This document shows, in pieces, positions 40,391 to 52,571 of a DNA stretch of 64,000 nt. The DNA comes from Nymphaea colorata. Taxonomy: Eukaryota > Streptophyta > Magnoliopsida > Nymphaeales > Nymphaeaceae. The stretch's first letter is position 1, and each line of letters opens with the position of its first letter. A model generated the notes under the pieces. The model saw only the letters and a program-made list of their open reading frames with translations, did not search any database and was not told the origin of the DNA. The stretch is from positions 21,792,742 through 21,856,741 of the forward strand of contig NC_045141.1 of assembly GCF_008831285.2 (NCBI RefSeq). The letters run 5' to 3'. A program made the position numbers and the translations under genes.

Positions 40391-40805
40391 GTTGCCATAA
40401 ATAAGAGCGGATGATGAATCATTACCAACAATGAATTTCAGTTTAATCCTTTTCTTATTGTAAACAACGGTAGCATGATAAATATTTAGACAATTGATGA
40501 AAATTCTTGGTCAAACTACATTGATGATGGTTGTCTGACAATTTTATGCATTTGAAAAAGGAATTGAGACCCTTTCTTCTTTATAGTTATGCTTATGCCT
40601 AATCTTGAACTTAATAATAAGCATCACCTCTGATAATGGTGGCAGCAAATGCAGGGTTAGAACTTAGAAGCTCCCGCATAATGATATTGCAAAGTGCATA
40701 AAACCATCCAGTACTAGTGCTAGCTCCAACGCATTAAATTATTTCACCTATGGCAGCAAAAGTTGGACCTGACACTTTCAGTCTGGACTTCTCATAAGCT
40801 GAGCG

Positions 40806-40808
<3 letters not shown>

Positions 40809-40845
<37 letters not shown>
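40809..40845 (+). repeat. (GA)n microsatellite
   Basis: Uninterrupted GA repeat of about 37 bp in the intergenic region. Confidence 0.95.
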
Positions 40846-40850
<5 letters not shown>

Positions 40851-41469
40851 CTGCCAACCCAGCTTTTCGCCTGTTCTTCAAAAGCTTCAAAAAGGATAGC
40901 AGTTGCGACATCTAAAACAAGAAGAGCAGGGCGTGCTTCCAATTTGTTCCTTGAGTGTTTGTGCCGGATGAATCATGAAAAGGAAGACACCTGGTCTTTC
41001 AAAATATAGAAAGAAAGAAAAGAAGAAAGAAAGGCCTCCAAAGATCGGAACGTTCACTTTCTAGTTCCCCCTTTACCTTTTCTCTTTTCATTCTTCTCTA
41101 GAATGGCTCCGCAGGCGGGAGTAATCACTGCTTTTCATATCTATCTTCAAGTATTTACTATTATGTCATGACTGTATATCTTGTCACATGAAGCATATTC
41201 ATGGCATTCACGGATCAAGGGAACACTATTAGCTACAAGCTAGTTCTCTTTTTCCAAGCCCTCTGTGTGTGTGTGTTACTCCAAAGAGATCATGATTCAT
41301 GATCAGGTTGTATCATTGCATTCACGTGCTTCCTGATACCTGCATGAAGAAGCGTATGTTGGCCAGAAACTATAGAGAAAATCATATGAAAGAGTCTTTC
41401 CTGTTCTATGCATCATTATTTTATAATTTTGTTGGTAGTCTATTTCCTGGATTCTCTACTTTTCTGCAT

Positions 41470-41474
<5 letters not shown>

Positions 41475-41502
<28 letters not shown>
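41475..41502 (+). repeat. (GA)n microsatellite
   Basis: Uninterrupted GA repeat of about 28 bp. Confidence 0.95.
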
Positions 41503-41504
<2 letters not shown>

Positions 41505-42492
41505 ACATGTAACGAAAAGTAACGACTGTGAGGGATTTGGGAATCAATCTTTCGTGTGCTAGAGGCTATCACTACATGAATACACAGAAGTTAGATGAAC
41601 AAGGATGCTGCAATGATAGTTTGGATGATCGTGCAGACACTAGAGTTACGAAGTAAAGGAACTCCATAAGGACAACTTGATGGGCTTCAGCACGAGCAAG
41701 AGAGGGAGAGAAAGATCGATCAGAAAGTTTCGTTCCTGCTCCTAATACTAACTAGATGTTAAGATGGCGTGAACTAGATTCTATAATGATGCGGATTTCC
41801 TTTGTCTTTCTTTTCGAGAACGCCCACATATTCTGAACTGTGTGTTAGTGAATATGAACGGCATGCTGAAAGGGTCTGAAGAATCTGATCTAGAAATTCT
41901 CTTAAACACATTGATTAATCTGTCATAAGCAGACTTACGCAAACACACGAGAAAGAAGTGTGATGGCTAACCATGTGATTTTCATCACCTCTTGTTTGTA
42001 TAGCTCTAGCTTGGCATCAAATAGCTTCTCCAACTGTCACCTTTAGGACATTAATTATAAGATTCAGAACTCGAAATACTGAAAACAGCTAATGGCTCAT
42101 ATGAATGAATACATATGGAGTTATTATTAGTTTTTGAACTTTAGACTGATGGGAATCAAGTGCGCCCGCACACACCCACACAGACGCACAAACAGACACA
42201 GGGCTAGAGCAGCACTTCTGGTTGACACCATAGTCCACCAGAACATGTTTTGGGGTCATTCTTAAACCATTTACCTTCAACTATTATAAGCTGTAGAATC
42301 ATGGGAAGAAAGTAAAGCTGTAGATATTTCATGTCCTGGGAATTGATTGTTATGACGTACTGATTATGATTAACTAAAGTAACATTGTACACAAGCATGC
42401 TAAATTAATATGCATGATTAGACCAGAAATTAGTTTTGCTGCTTGATCAAAAGTATGTGTACTATATTATCTATGCAGTTCAAAAACTACAA

Positions 42493-42515
42493 TCTCTCTC
42501 TCTCTCTCTCTCTCT
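42493..42515 (+). repeat. (CT)n microsatellite
   Basis: CT dinucleotide run, followed 17 bp later by a short CA run. Confidence 0.93.
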
Positions 42516-43898
42516 TTGTCCCCTTCGCGCACACACACACACGTATACATTACACGTCCTATGCCATGGACGGCAGGGGAATATTTCCTGACTCTTCTCA
42601 TTGGACTTCTCTGATTCCATAAAAAAATTATATGCACATACCTTGCTTAATCACAAGACAGCCAATGAGAAATGTCAGAAAATATTCTATTATTCCTGAA
42701 GCTGTCCATGGGATAGAGGAATATGTACCAGAGTACTTGTGTGATTCGTTCAAATAATGAACTGTCACAAAGTAAAACCATCTTTCCACTCTCAGGGACC
42801 ACTAAATTGTAAACAAAGGACCATGGAAGAAGACCTATCATGTTTCACCTTCATTATGTATGGAGCTTATGGTTCCACTGACGCAAATCCGGTTGCTCTT
42901 AAGACGAAAAGCTATTTCTCATTAGAAGTCGAACCTCATATCCAAAGCAGGAAAATGATGATCCTGTTTTTTATTACAGGGAAGCCGGTGCCAAGGATCA
43001 GCAGTACGCTTTAACTCCACTGCTTTTCTTGCTATTGGAAGAACAGAATAGACACGATTGCATCTCGAATTCATACATCGGAACGTGAACCAAGCGTCGG
43101 TTTCTAGCTTTTCGACAATAATGATCAGATTGGTATGGTATAATTGGCAACCAAACTGAGATAAATGATTCAATAGTTAATTCTTAGTGTAATTGCATAG
43201 TCTGTGCACTAACTACACCCTATCAGGATTCCAGGATTCAAAAGCTCCAGTTTCATCGACGATGAAAACATTAAATTCGGGGACTTGATGAGGCGGCACT
43301 TATTGGCAGATAAGAGGATCGTAACTTGATCCAGCAAATTAATTAGGTCCTATAACGTTAGAAAAAAAAAAGAAAAATCATCAAATCCTTCTAGCAGCGA
43401 AACCCATCAACGGATCACCTTGGGCATGATGCAATTGTTCAACTTCGATGGGTTCAAACTGCCTTGGGATATTAAAGTGATAATGAAAATCTTCTGCTTC
43501 TGAGCATCAGACACTCAAACTTTTTGAATGAATGAACCAATGGTTATCGGCTCCGCCTTGATCGAGTACCCCATTGATGAAGGATGCAATGAACTCGCCG
43601 ACAGCACGGCCTGATCAAGGCTCAGTTGAAAGCATCGTGGCAGTCGACGAGCAGCGAGGGATTATTTGGTTACGCTGATGCATGTGAATCCCAGTTAAAT
43701 ATATATTGGAAGATTCAAGAAAACGGTTAATTTTCATATGTTTATATTAATGTCGACCTTTAAATTTTGAAACCTGACCTCAAACGTAAACCACATACTG
43801 TAAGCAGTTGGAGTCATGGGCTAGAGAAGAAGGCCTATATCGTGGCAAAGCCATCATGCCTGACCAATCAAGGTGATGCTCGGCTCGGTCGGCTGCCG

Positions 43899-43950
43899 GT
43901 TCCGCCGCTGCCGCTTCCGCCACCGCCACCGCCACCGCCACCACCACCGC
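43899..43950 (+). repeat. CCG/CCA trinucleotide tract
   Basis: Consecutive ccg, cca and cct-type triplets. They generate a poly-Pro frame on plus and a poly-Ala/Val frame on minus. The frames around it match no known protein, so this is treated as low complexity. Confidence 0.8.
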
Positions 43951-44559
43951 GACTGCAACCTTGACAGCTGGCCTTCGTGGCTGCATGCGTCCTGATCGCG
44001 TGAGATGCCCTGATGAATGACTAGAATGATGGAGGAGCAGGCCCCTATACAGGAAGGACATCCCTATAATCCATCTTCTGGACAAACAAAGACAGACTGT
44101 TATAAGGGGCGGGTTTCTGCGGAACCAAACGAGGGAACCATGATTTTATGTCAAATCTGAGTATCAGAGAGTTTTTAGAAGATGGGCATCCTTTTTTTCT
44201 TATATTTATTTCCTTTTTGCCCCAAAAGCGATCAGAGGCTAACAAGAAGAAGGGCACCATACAAGCACAAACAAATGCACCAGCACGCGGACACGTACAC
44301 TCCTTTGGAACAATTATGTCAACCCGACCTGCTTGGTTTAGAGACCTGCATCCTCTTGATCAATGTCTCGTACGAAGGCAAAATGTCGGTTATCAGCATA
44401 CCATCATTTCAGAAGCAGAGGGAGAGGGAGAGAGAGTACAGAAGTTATGAATGATTCAGACAGTCAAAAACCATGGCAACAGAGAAAGAGAGAGCGAGAG
44501 AGAGAGAGAAAGAGAGACTTGTCTATGTGCGCGATTTACTTCTAAAAACACACATGAAC

Positions 44560-44586
44560 ACCATCTTGGTCTAAGACCAAGATGGT
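44560..44586. repeat. Perfect 27-bp palindrome upstream of the WRKY gene
   Basis: ACCATCTTGGTCT is followed by a single A and then by its exact reverse complement AGACCAAGATGGT. It lies about 500 bp before the WRKY start codon and 30 bp before a GA microsatellite. It may be a cruciform or a dimeric binding site. No known motif is assigned. Confidence 0.85.
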
Positions 44587-44613
44587 CAAAAATGATGATA
44601 ATGCGTTCAACAT

Positions 44614-44615
<2 letters not shown>

Positions 44616-44653
<38 letters not shown>
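44616..44653 (+). repeat. (GA)n microsatellite in WRKY upstream region
   Basis: GA repeat of about 38 bp located 430 bp upstream of the WRKY ATG, with shorter GA tracts at 44484-44517. GA-rich promoter tracts can bind plant BBR/BPC proteins, but no function is shown here. Confidence 0.93.
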
Positions 44654-44656
<3 letters not shown>

Positions 44657-45081
44657 GTGATGATGGGCATCCGTAAACAGTAAGACGATGGACTACATGC
44701 CTGCAAGCTTACTGTTTACACCTGCAGATCCAGAGCATGTAAAATGGCAAAAAAATTGTAAAGAAAGATAGAAATGGAAAGCTGGGAGATGAGACGACTG
44801 ACAGACGATGGGGGGGCAGAGCGACCAGAAAGAGACATAAAACCCTCCACACTTCAGCATCCACTGCCCTCTCAAAGTGTTTTCATTTGCTATTGATAGG
44901 TTAACCGGTAGCGTTAGGAAGCAACCGTCCCTTTCACTCTTTGATAAACAACAGCCACAGAAAAAGACCACCACCACCACCGGCACAAAATCTCATCCTG
45001 CACCCACTAAGCTTCTTCCAGCTGCACTCACAAATTGCACCTCCCACATCACAGACCCAAAGCAAAGGAAGAAGAAGTCAA

Positions 45082-48052
45082 ATGGATACTCAATTTGGAT
45101 GGGGAGAATTCTCCAACAACCCATTTTCAACAAGTTCAGAAGTCCGAGCAATGGATGATGATCTCGACGACTCCCCTTCCCATGCCTTCACGTTTCCTTC
45201 TCAGATTCAGAGCCATCCTCCTCAGTTCCTTGCAGGGTGTTTTCTTCCTCCAATATCTGCTGGCTTCAAGGGGAATAATAATTACATGGTGACCATGGAT
45301 GGGTTTGGTTTTGTTTATTTGTGATCACATCTGTAACATATATATGTCAACATAGTAATGGGGACTATATTATTTTCTTGGTGTATGGTGGGGTTGTTGA
45401 TCATTTTGCGTTGGATGGTGGTTTTGAACTTGAATCAGGTGGGTTGCTCGAATCAGAAGAGTGGTAATGATCACATCTTCAATGTTGGGGATGAAAATAA
45501 TTGGTGACTCTCTCTCTCTCTCTCTCTCTCTCTTAGATGACCAGCTTTAATCAAGGGTGGGTGTCTACCATCTAGATTTGAGACAAGATTGCATTTTATC
45601 AGTATGGTAGTTACTCTTTTGTTGAACAGGTCCCCCAAGAAGGAACAGATCTTGATCAAGCCGGCTTTTTGCACTGATTTTTATGTGTTTTTATGATTTA
45701 AAAACCCTAACTTTCCACTTTCAGCTTTAGCAACTGAGCTATACCTGTATCAGCTTCTCTCTCTCATTTGTCTCTCTAATTTATCTCTCCCTCTCTCTCT
45801 AACTGCACATGCGTACTGTGGATGCATACAGGTGGGGGGGCATGCCGGCTGCCGGCGAGAAGGCCGGAAACGTGAAGGTGAGAAAGAAGAAGAGAGAGCC
45901 CAGATTTTGTTTCCAAACACGGAGTGACATCGATGTGTTGGATGATGGATATAAATGGAGAAAGTATGGACAGAAAGTTGTGAAGAACAGCCTTCATCCG
46001 AGGTATGTTTCTTCTCCCTTTCTTTCCATGATGCTATGCATCCGTACCCTGGAAATGTTCAGTTCTTATCTTCATGAAGAGTGATATGTAGCCATTAGCA
46101 CACGGGTTAGATTCATGTGGCTTCTTGCTTTATCTCTGTGTCAATAGTCATCTGTTGAGCCAACTAGCCATGCACTATATATCCTATGCCTTCATGCTTC
46201 AAGTCTCTCTCTCTCTCTCTCTCAGCCCCCATAAACTGCAAATAACATGCAGTGCTCAGGGATTTATGGTTGATTGAGAGGAACTCAACCTTGCAGTTGG
46301 ATACTTCTCTTGGGGAAGCTCTGCATTTGGAGTTACTATTAGCTGTCGATCGACACCTTTACAATATCTGGACCTCATGCTTAACAAATTATTTATGATA
46401 TATTGGCTATACTTCTCATTCCACTTGAAAACAGAACGTATTATTTACAGACGATGGTGCATGGAGCATATTTTGATTGATTCAGTGATAAGATGCTCCC
46501 AACAAAAGAAATTGCCCTTTGTCATCTGTTGATAGTCTTTTAGCGTTCAAAGCTAAATGTGAAAAAGCAAGAAATGGTTATGCTAAAGAATGTCTGCAAG
46601 TTTGCTGATGATCGCTTGTATTTCTCATGGTATCATGCCTAAATGCGATGCTGACTTGATGAAAACAGTTGTAGTCAAAGCGACGAGCCATGTTCGAGAA
46701 CACGTGAATGATCACCATTTTTATTCTTACAATAGCATGAAGGTGTCAGCTCAGTTGTGACCAGAAGAAAAAAAGTTCAGTTATTTGAGAAATGGATGCA
46801 TTTTATTTCCCTGAAAGAGAACAGTGGTCTGCATGCATGTGTTCGGATAAGAGATGATTTCCTAGACCTGAATAATGAGAAAAAATAAAGAAAGTTGGAC
46901 TAAGTTATGCCGCCGCATGCAATATTCTTAGATGTTAATTCACAGGTACTGCACATTGTGTAAACCAAATGGAAATTTCTATGCAAGTCAAACTTATAAA
47001 GTGCCATCAAGTAAGTTTCTTTTCTGCACTTCTTTCTAGGGATCTGACTTGCCTGTAGAGGCAACAACCTTTCCTCTAAGTCCACAAGAGCTACAGTACT
47101 CACGAGGCAAGAAATTACTATGGCTTACGTTAAGGCATTTAAATTCAAAGAGATCAAAGAGTTTGATGCTTAAAGCAATATAATATCTTTTTACTGCAAG
47201 GCTGAAGCAATATTCAGGAGATGCACCTGGCGAGCAAGAGTAATGGTCCCAAACGAGGCTTTTTATTTAGAGACAACTAAGAACAGAGAACAAGTATGTT
47301 CTAGGCCCCACAAGTTCCGATGCATTCCAAAAACTCAATAGTCAGCAGCCTCATTATGAGAGGTAAATAAACAAATAAATAATAAGAAGGCCCTGCTCAT
47401 AATATTTTATCTCGCATTTTGTGCTTTTGATATCCATATTATATGTTTTAATTTTACCTCCCAGTCCCCACAAGTTCCAATGCATCCAGAAAACTCAATA
47501 GTTAACCTCATGATTAAAGGTAAGTAAATAAGGCCCTACTTCTAATGCATCTGATGTTTTGTGGTTTGATATAATTTATATTATATGTTTTAGTCAGAGT
47601 CCATCAAAAATCCTTTCAAGCAGTACTAATTACAGAAGTTTTACAGTACTGCATCTCTTCTCCCCATAAAACAAGTATGCATAAAAGTTTTGTGTAGCAT
47701 CATTAATAAAGTGAACAGTTTTGGAGAACCAACTGTTGCACCAATAGACGGGAAAGTGAGAAATGAAGTTAATAATATTGGTATTCTAGTTCTAAATTCA
47801 GTTTTGTTCCACCTGAAGTTATATCAGATAGTTTATCATCCAGGTTTTGCACTAATTATTTGACCTTTTTTTTTTCTTTTGTGTGGCAGGAGCTACTATC
47901 GCTGCACTCACACAAATTGCCGCGTCAAAAAGAAGATTGAAAGGCTATCAGAAGATTGCAGAATGGTGATAACAACCTATGAAGGTAGACACACACACAC
48001 TCCATGCAATGACCTTGATTCCACTAAGCATGAGTGTTTTCATTCTTTATAG
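45082..48052 (+). CDS. WRKY12: WRKY12-like transcription factor, group IIc
   Basis: Four exons, 45082-45288, 45439-45503, 45832-46002 and 47890-48052, join in frame to 201 residues plus TAG. The acidic N-terminal part begins [13 protein letters not shown]. The small exon 2 ends NNW and splices to [10 protein letters not shown], a join supported by the phase-2 border. A basic stretch ([16 protein letters not shown]) precedes the WRKY domain [20 protein letters not shown]. The zinc site is C-X4-C (CTHTNC) with X23 then HTH. The intron after HPR lies at the conserved WRKY-domain position. The sequence ([38 protein letters not shown]) is closest to WRKY12, which in Arabidopsis represses secondary-wall formation in pith and affects flowering; that role here is inferred from similarity. 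The protein is slightly shorter than the Arabidopsis one. Intron 3 is 1.9 kb. Confidence 0.94.
47301..47600. repeat. Imperfect ~160-bp tandem duplication in WRKY intron 3
   Basis: The segment starting ccccacaagttccgatgcat near 47306 recurs near 47466 with small indels. Both copies contain aaaactcaatag, an aggtaa(g/a)taaa stretch and attatatgtttta. It lies wholly in the intron. Confidence 0.75.
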
Positions 48053-49974
48053 AGACGCTAAGGAAGAAAACCTATTTTGAGGCTTAGGAAAAGCGGATGC
48101 TGACTTGGTGTACGTTCTTTGCTATTACTACCATTATGAAAACTCTCGACTTCTAAAACTCTCACGATCATGAAAGTTTTGTGGTTATAATAGCAACAAG
48201 TTTATATTTATATATATTATAACTCTGTTCATCATGATTTGACTGTTTTTTTTTTAAATAGCAGCAAGAAACTGCACGCGGAATGTGATAACTGCAACCT
48301 CTAGGGCATATATTTACTTAGGCCACTTGCGCAAAAGGTGGCGCCCGTAAGATCTTTGACTGCCAAAGCTCAAACCAAGAATAAGCTGTTGAAAGGATAG
48401 CATCGTTAGTGACATGGCCTTTTTTTACATGACTGAGTGCTATTTAATTAAGGTTGCGTTTGATAGCTTGGATTCTTAGATTCGAAGCTACATCTGAATG
48501 TGATAGCTTCTTAGATTCCAGACTGCATAAAAATGTGTGTTTTGAGAGATCTTCAGTTTAAATAAACTGAGAACCTAATACATGCTACATGTTAAAAGCC
48601 ATGAATTTAAGGTCGAACGGAAGAGGATCACTGTAGTGAAACAAACACAAAGGCTATTACAAATTCCTTGTCTTTCTTTTTTATTTTCTATTTTTTCCGT
48701 TTGGAAAATTGTGGGAAAACCATTGCTCAAAGGCATGAAGACTTTTAAGTGCTTCAAGATTTTTAAGCTTTGCAAAAGAGTAGCACACCTAACTTTTAGC
48801 CTTGCAGTATGATATTTCCTCTTGTGATCAGATTGAACTCTTGGGGATTTGCTTGGAATCTTTTGCTCCACGAGAAGAGCTTGACATGCAATGTTTTACT
48901 GCAAATAATATTTGGCATATATATGCACATTTAGCTTTCATGCATCAAACAAAAGAAAGTTGTAACAGCTTATAACTGTGAGTGGGTGTCAGCGGAGGAC
49001 ATACTAATGTTAACTGAACCACGATATGAGCTAAAAGAGAGAAGCCAATCTGACACTTTTTCTTCACGTTTGTTTGACATTGTGGGTGTGCTTGTGTGCA
49101 TGCGCACGCGTCTGTTCAAGGTTTGTCACTTTACTTATCATCTGTAGAGCAGAAACTAGTTGTTGCAGTATAAACTTGATTACGCATTTCTTCCCCAATG
49201 TGAAACAAATAAGGAAATTAGTTCAAAAGCAAGAGTTATGATCAATAGAATCAAGCATGTCTCTGTCATTACTGCTCTCGCTCGGCTGGAAAGAGAACGA
49301 GAACCGTGCAAGGTGCACAACCTTGAGAAAAGCTAACTCTACTTTGGCCCACTTTTATGAGTACATGTCAAGCATATATATAATACAAATATGCACAGAC
49401 CTGTACATCTGCAAGCATGATCACGGGTTGCCAGCTTAGAAGCATGGTGATTATGTCCACGATATGTTAGCATGCACATACATAACAACTCTCTCTCTCT
49501 CTCTCTCTCCACACCCACCCACCCACCCACCAACAGATCTGAATACAATTGATGTGAAACGGATTCAATTTACATATAGCATATACACTTGATAATTGAC
49601 AAGTGGAGTTTAGGTTCATTTTCCTTGATCTTACGTTGATTATCTAACACAAGCTGCATGGGGGAAGTAACCGACCCATGACCTAACTCCTAAAGGTGTG
49701 GTTGTGGTTGGTCAAACAGCTCATCAATTTTCTACATTCTTTAGTTCTAAAATTTTCTCTTTTCGTGATCCGTAGAAGAGTTGGTATTGTGTAAGAATCA
49801 ATAAGTATGACAATTGCTAGGCTACTATAGTTGTTACAAGTGCTTGGTACCATAATTGTTTATATATATATGTATATGAAAATTGAACCGCTACACAGTC
49901 TATTAACCGTTTGATCTTAAGAGATCAGTGGGTGTTTGCGTTAAAAGAAAAAAAGAAAAAGGAAGAAACAATAG

Positions 49975-50262
49975 GCGACAACCTGCCACCACCACAGAGG
50001 GGAGGCCGTCGCTTCGATGCCCAACTGCCTGTAAAAAAAAAATTGCTGCCTGAATGGTAAATTTTTTACCCAGTGCCGCCATGGACAACCAGTGGCAAAA
50101 TTTTTTTCCGTGGGGACTGGAGGGAGACCTTCGCAGTGCCGGTGATCCCTACCAACCGACACCGGCAGTCTAGGTCTGCTGGCGAGCCCTCGGCCGGGGT
50201 CGCCAGTGCCGCGATGGGGAGGCGACGGCCTCCCCATGCGGTGCTCGTCGACGTTTAATTTT
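49975..50262. other. GC-rich island, unassigned
   Basis: About 290 bp of markedly higher GC than its surroundings, rich in ccgcc, gccgg and ggcgacggcc words. Open frames run through it on both strands (98 codons on minus, ending 49941; 61 on plus), with Arg/Pro-rich products that I do not recognise. It may be a captured gene fragment or the end of a transposable element. Confidence 0.4.
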
Positions 50263-50329
50263 TGTCTTAAGTTTTTCTTTTAAATGAAACGTTGAAACTT
50301 TCGATGTGCTAATGTTTGTTTCAAGTTTC

Positions 50330-50332
<3 letters not shown>

Positions 50333-50412
<80 letters not shown>
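50333..50412. repeat. (TA)40 microsatellite
   Basis: About 80 bp of perfect TA alternation. It is likely length-polymorphic and able to extrude a hairpin. Confidence 0.97.
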
Positions 50413-50413
<1 letters not shown>

Positions 50414-51145
50414 CTAGTTATTTCATTTCAATATACGTAAGTAAACATATTTTGAGGCATGCCATGTGATATATTTATCTTCTACTTTATTATTAACCAT
50501 GTAGAATTCACACGTTACTAGGTCGGCTTTCAATTTGTACTAGATATGTGCAGACACTATAATTCGAGAACAGGTTTGGCCTTGCCTCAGTCATCTGCAC
50601 ATTTATTGCCAAAGATATCAGCTTTCTCCTGTTAGATGATGCAATTTTATCGAACCATGGAAGGCTTAGATCGATTGCAGCATTGAGTTGTGCGTTATCT
50701 ATAATATCATAAGAGAGGGTAGCTAAACCTAAATCTAGGCTGTATCTAATAATAATTGTTTTTAGATAACTGACCATTATGATATCATTCAATTAATACA
50801 ATTGATCAAAACAATGTCATTGCTTTGAAACTGAAATCTCTTGAGATTAAATTCAAAATTCGCCAAGTTCACATTATAGTGCATTTAATCCAATTCCCCG
50901 GGGAGACAATTATGAAAAATCATGATGTATATTTTGAAGAAAAGACTAATAATTTGTGCTAATGAATGTCTGAAACCAATCGGTATATTAAAACAGGTAC
51001 ACATACACTAGTGAGCGATCGATGCGATGGGGTTCGATTCAGCTACAAATATCAAAACTAATGCGTGCAACCATTAATTGCCTACCCTTTGCCGCCACAT
51101 CCTTTATGTTCTTTTGTCCCTTCATTTAGCTAGGAACGCTAGCCA

Positions 51146-51165
51146 TTATCTTTAGTGGGCCTTCT

Positions 51166-51196
<31 letters not shown>

Positions 51197-51617
51197 GAGG
51201 GAGACACCAATAGTAACACAATAGTTTATTGTTGGATTGACCAAGTAGATGAACACAATTGAGGAAGTAGGCAGTTTGGTCATGGCAGGGGCAGAAGCAG
51301 GTGTGAGCAATTGCCCACGTTGACTCTCAAAAAACTTATTATTTTTATGTTGATATGTCCGAGCAATTGTTCTTATTTACATATTGGAGCCCTTTAAAAT
51401 TTTATAATTTTATACCTATCAGTTAGTGCCTCTTAGCCGGAAGTTTCGTCGAATTTCATGTAAGTAAATATTATAGATATCATAGGCTGGACAATTGGCC
51501 ACACTGTGCCTATACCTACATCACCCTTGCAAATTGGTTAAACAAAAAAAAATCTAAAATTGTTATTTACTACACTCAGTCCTGGGACATTCTTTTGTCT
51601 CATCATGTCTTAAGGCA
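51146..51617. repeat. Left direct repeat flanking the zinc-finger array
   Basis: Runs from tatctttagtggg through a CA/TA tract, the head gcaggggcagaagcaggtg, gcaattgcccacgttgact and ggagccctttaaaatttta, to ctcatcatgtcttaaggca. The same order recurs at 56226-56704 with scattered substitutions, in the same orientation. The copies lack clear TG...CA ends, and no primer-binding site or gag-pol lies between them, so classic LTRs are unlikely. Confidence 0.88.
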
Positions 51618-51692
51618 TGTCCCTTGTAATGTTGAACAATATATAGTACGTAGTTACAGACTATTTGCGAAAGCGCCTTCCGTAGATAGAGC

Positions 51693-51824
51693 ATGGATGT
51701 CAAGCATGATGAAGCTACAGTTCCACCTCTAGAGACAAAGATGTACGTATGTAAAAAGTGCCATTGCCGGTTTCATTCGTTTCAAGTACTAGGCGGCCAT
51801 AATAGCCGATGCATGATGCAGTGA
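51693..51824 (+). CDS. Finger-1 mini-ORF of array unit 1 (43 aa)
   Basis: An uninterrupted ATG-to-TGA frame. It has an N-terminal MDVKHDEATVPP, then C-K-K-C and the Q-type helix FQVLGGH, followed three residues later by Cys instead of the usual His, so the site would be C-X2-C-X12-H-X3-C. QALGGH is altered to QVLGGH. It ends CMMQ just 21 bp before the convergent stop of the minus-strand segment. The ORF may be a decayed gene piece; no expression evidence is available. Confidence 0.45.
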   Translation: MDVKHDEATVPPLETKMYVCKKCHCRFHSFQVLGGHNSRCMMQ

Positions 51825-51845
51825 AATATGCAAAGGCTTCTTCGG

Positions 51846-52076
51846 CTACTTTAGGCCTTCTGCTTCTTCTTTTTCTTCACGATCATTTGCAGGTAGAGGT
51901 AGGTTAAAATCAATGTGTAGAGGCTTATTTCTGCCCACATTGTTGGTCGGCTGCATATACATTGTCATATATCCACCTAGAGCCTGGCCAGTAGGGAAAC
52001 GTCTAACGCAGATAGAGCACTCATGGATTCGGATTCCGACCTGGATACAAGTTGAGGTGGTTGTGAATGCTTGCAC
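51846..52076 (-). pseudogene. Finger-2 + EAR-like segment of array unit 1
   Basis: Open for 76 codons on the minus strand but with no ATG before the finger: it follows an in-frame TAG, and the first codon of the open frame is GTG. It reads IHECSICVRRF then GQALGGY, so the first zinc-binding His is Tyr. The second is also Tyr (MTMYM), so the finger cannot fold normally. The tail IDFNLPLPANDREEKEEAE keeps an EAR-like (D)FNLP core. A tatatag acceptor-like site directly precedes it. Confidence 0.5.
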
Positions 52077-52571
52077 CTATATAAGCAACTCCTAGGTAGA
52101 ACTCACAGTCTCGTCCCTTTCCATGTATCTCAAGCATGGATGCCAAGCACGATGAAGCAGCAGTTCCGCCTCCAACGACGATGATATACGTGTGCAAAAA
52201 GTGCCATCATCGGTTTCGTTCGTTTCAAGCACTAGGTAGTCATAATAGCTGATGCAAGATGCAGTGAAATGGCTTCTTCGACTACTTCACGTTTTTTGCT
52301 TCTTCTTCTACTTTACAATCACCAGCAGGTAAAGGTAGGTTAAAATCAATGTTGAGAGACTTTTTTCTGCCCACATTGTTGGTCGGCTGCTTATGTATGG
52401 TCATATGTCTACCCAGAGCCTGGCCAGTCGGAAAGCACCTTTCGTAGATAGAACACTTATAGATCTAGATTTTGACCCAGATACAAGTTGAGGTAGATGT
52501 CAATGATTGCACCTATATAGGCAACTCTTAAGTAGAACTCTCAATATCGTCCCTTTACATGCAATTCGAGC

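Larger units (their letters stand above)
36706..45081. other. Intergenic region between ALG12 and the WRKY gene
   Basis: About 8.4 kb between divergent genes (ALG12 on minus, WRKY on plus). It contains a dispersed-repeat fragment at 37558, a possible TIR element near 38190-38582, a SINE-like piece at about 40130-40390, long GA/CT microsatellites and a perfect 27-bp palindrome at 44560. No additional gene is supported on either strand. Confidence 0.55.
48053..51145. other. Intergenic region, WRKY 3' flank to zinc-finger array
   Basis: About 3.1 kb of AT-rich sequence. It contains a CT microsatellite followed by CCCA repeats (49491-49530), a GC-rich segment (about 49975-50262) and a long TA run (50333-50412). 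Nothing that looks like a gene was found. Confidence 0.55.

Noticed and set aside
43767-44085. Poly-Pro (plus) and Ala/Val-rich (minus) frames
   Set aside because: Caused by the CCG/CCA trinucleotide tract. No signal peptide, domain or splice context supports a gene.
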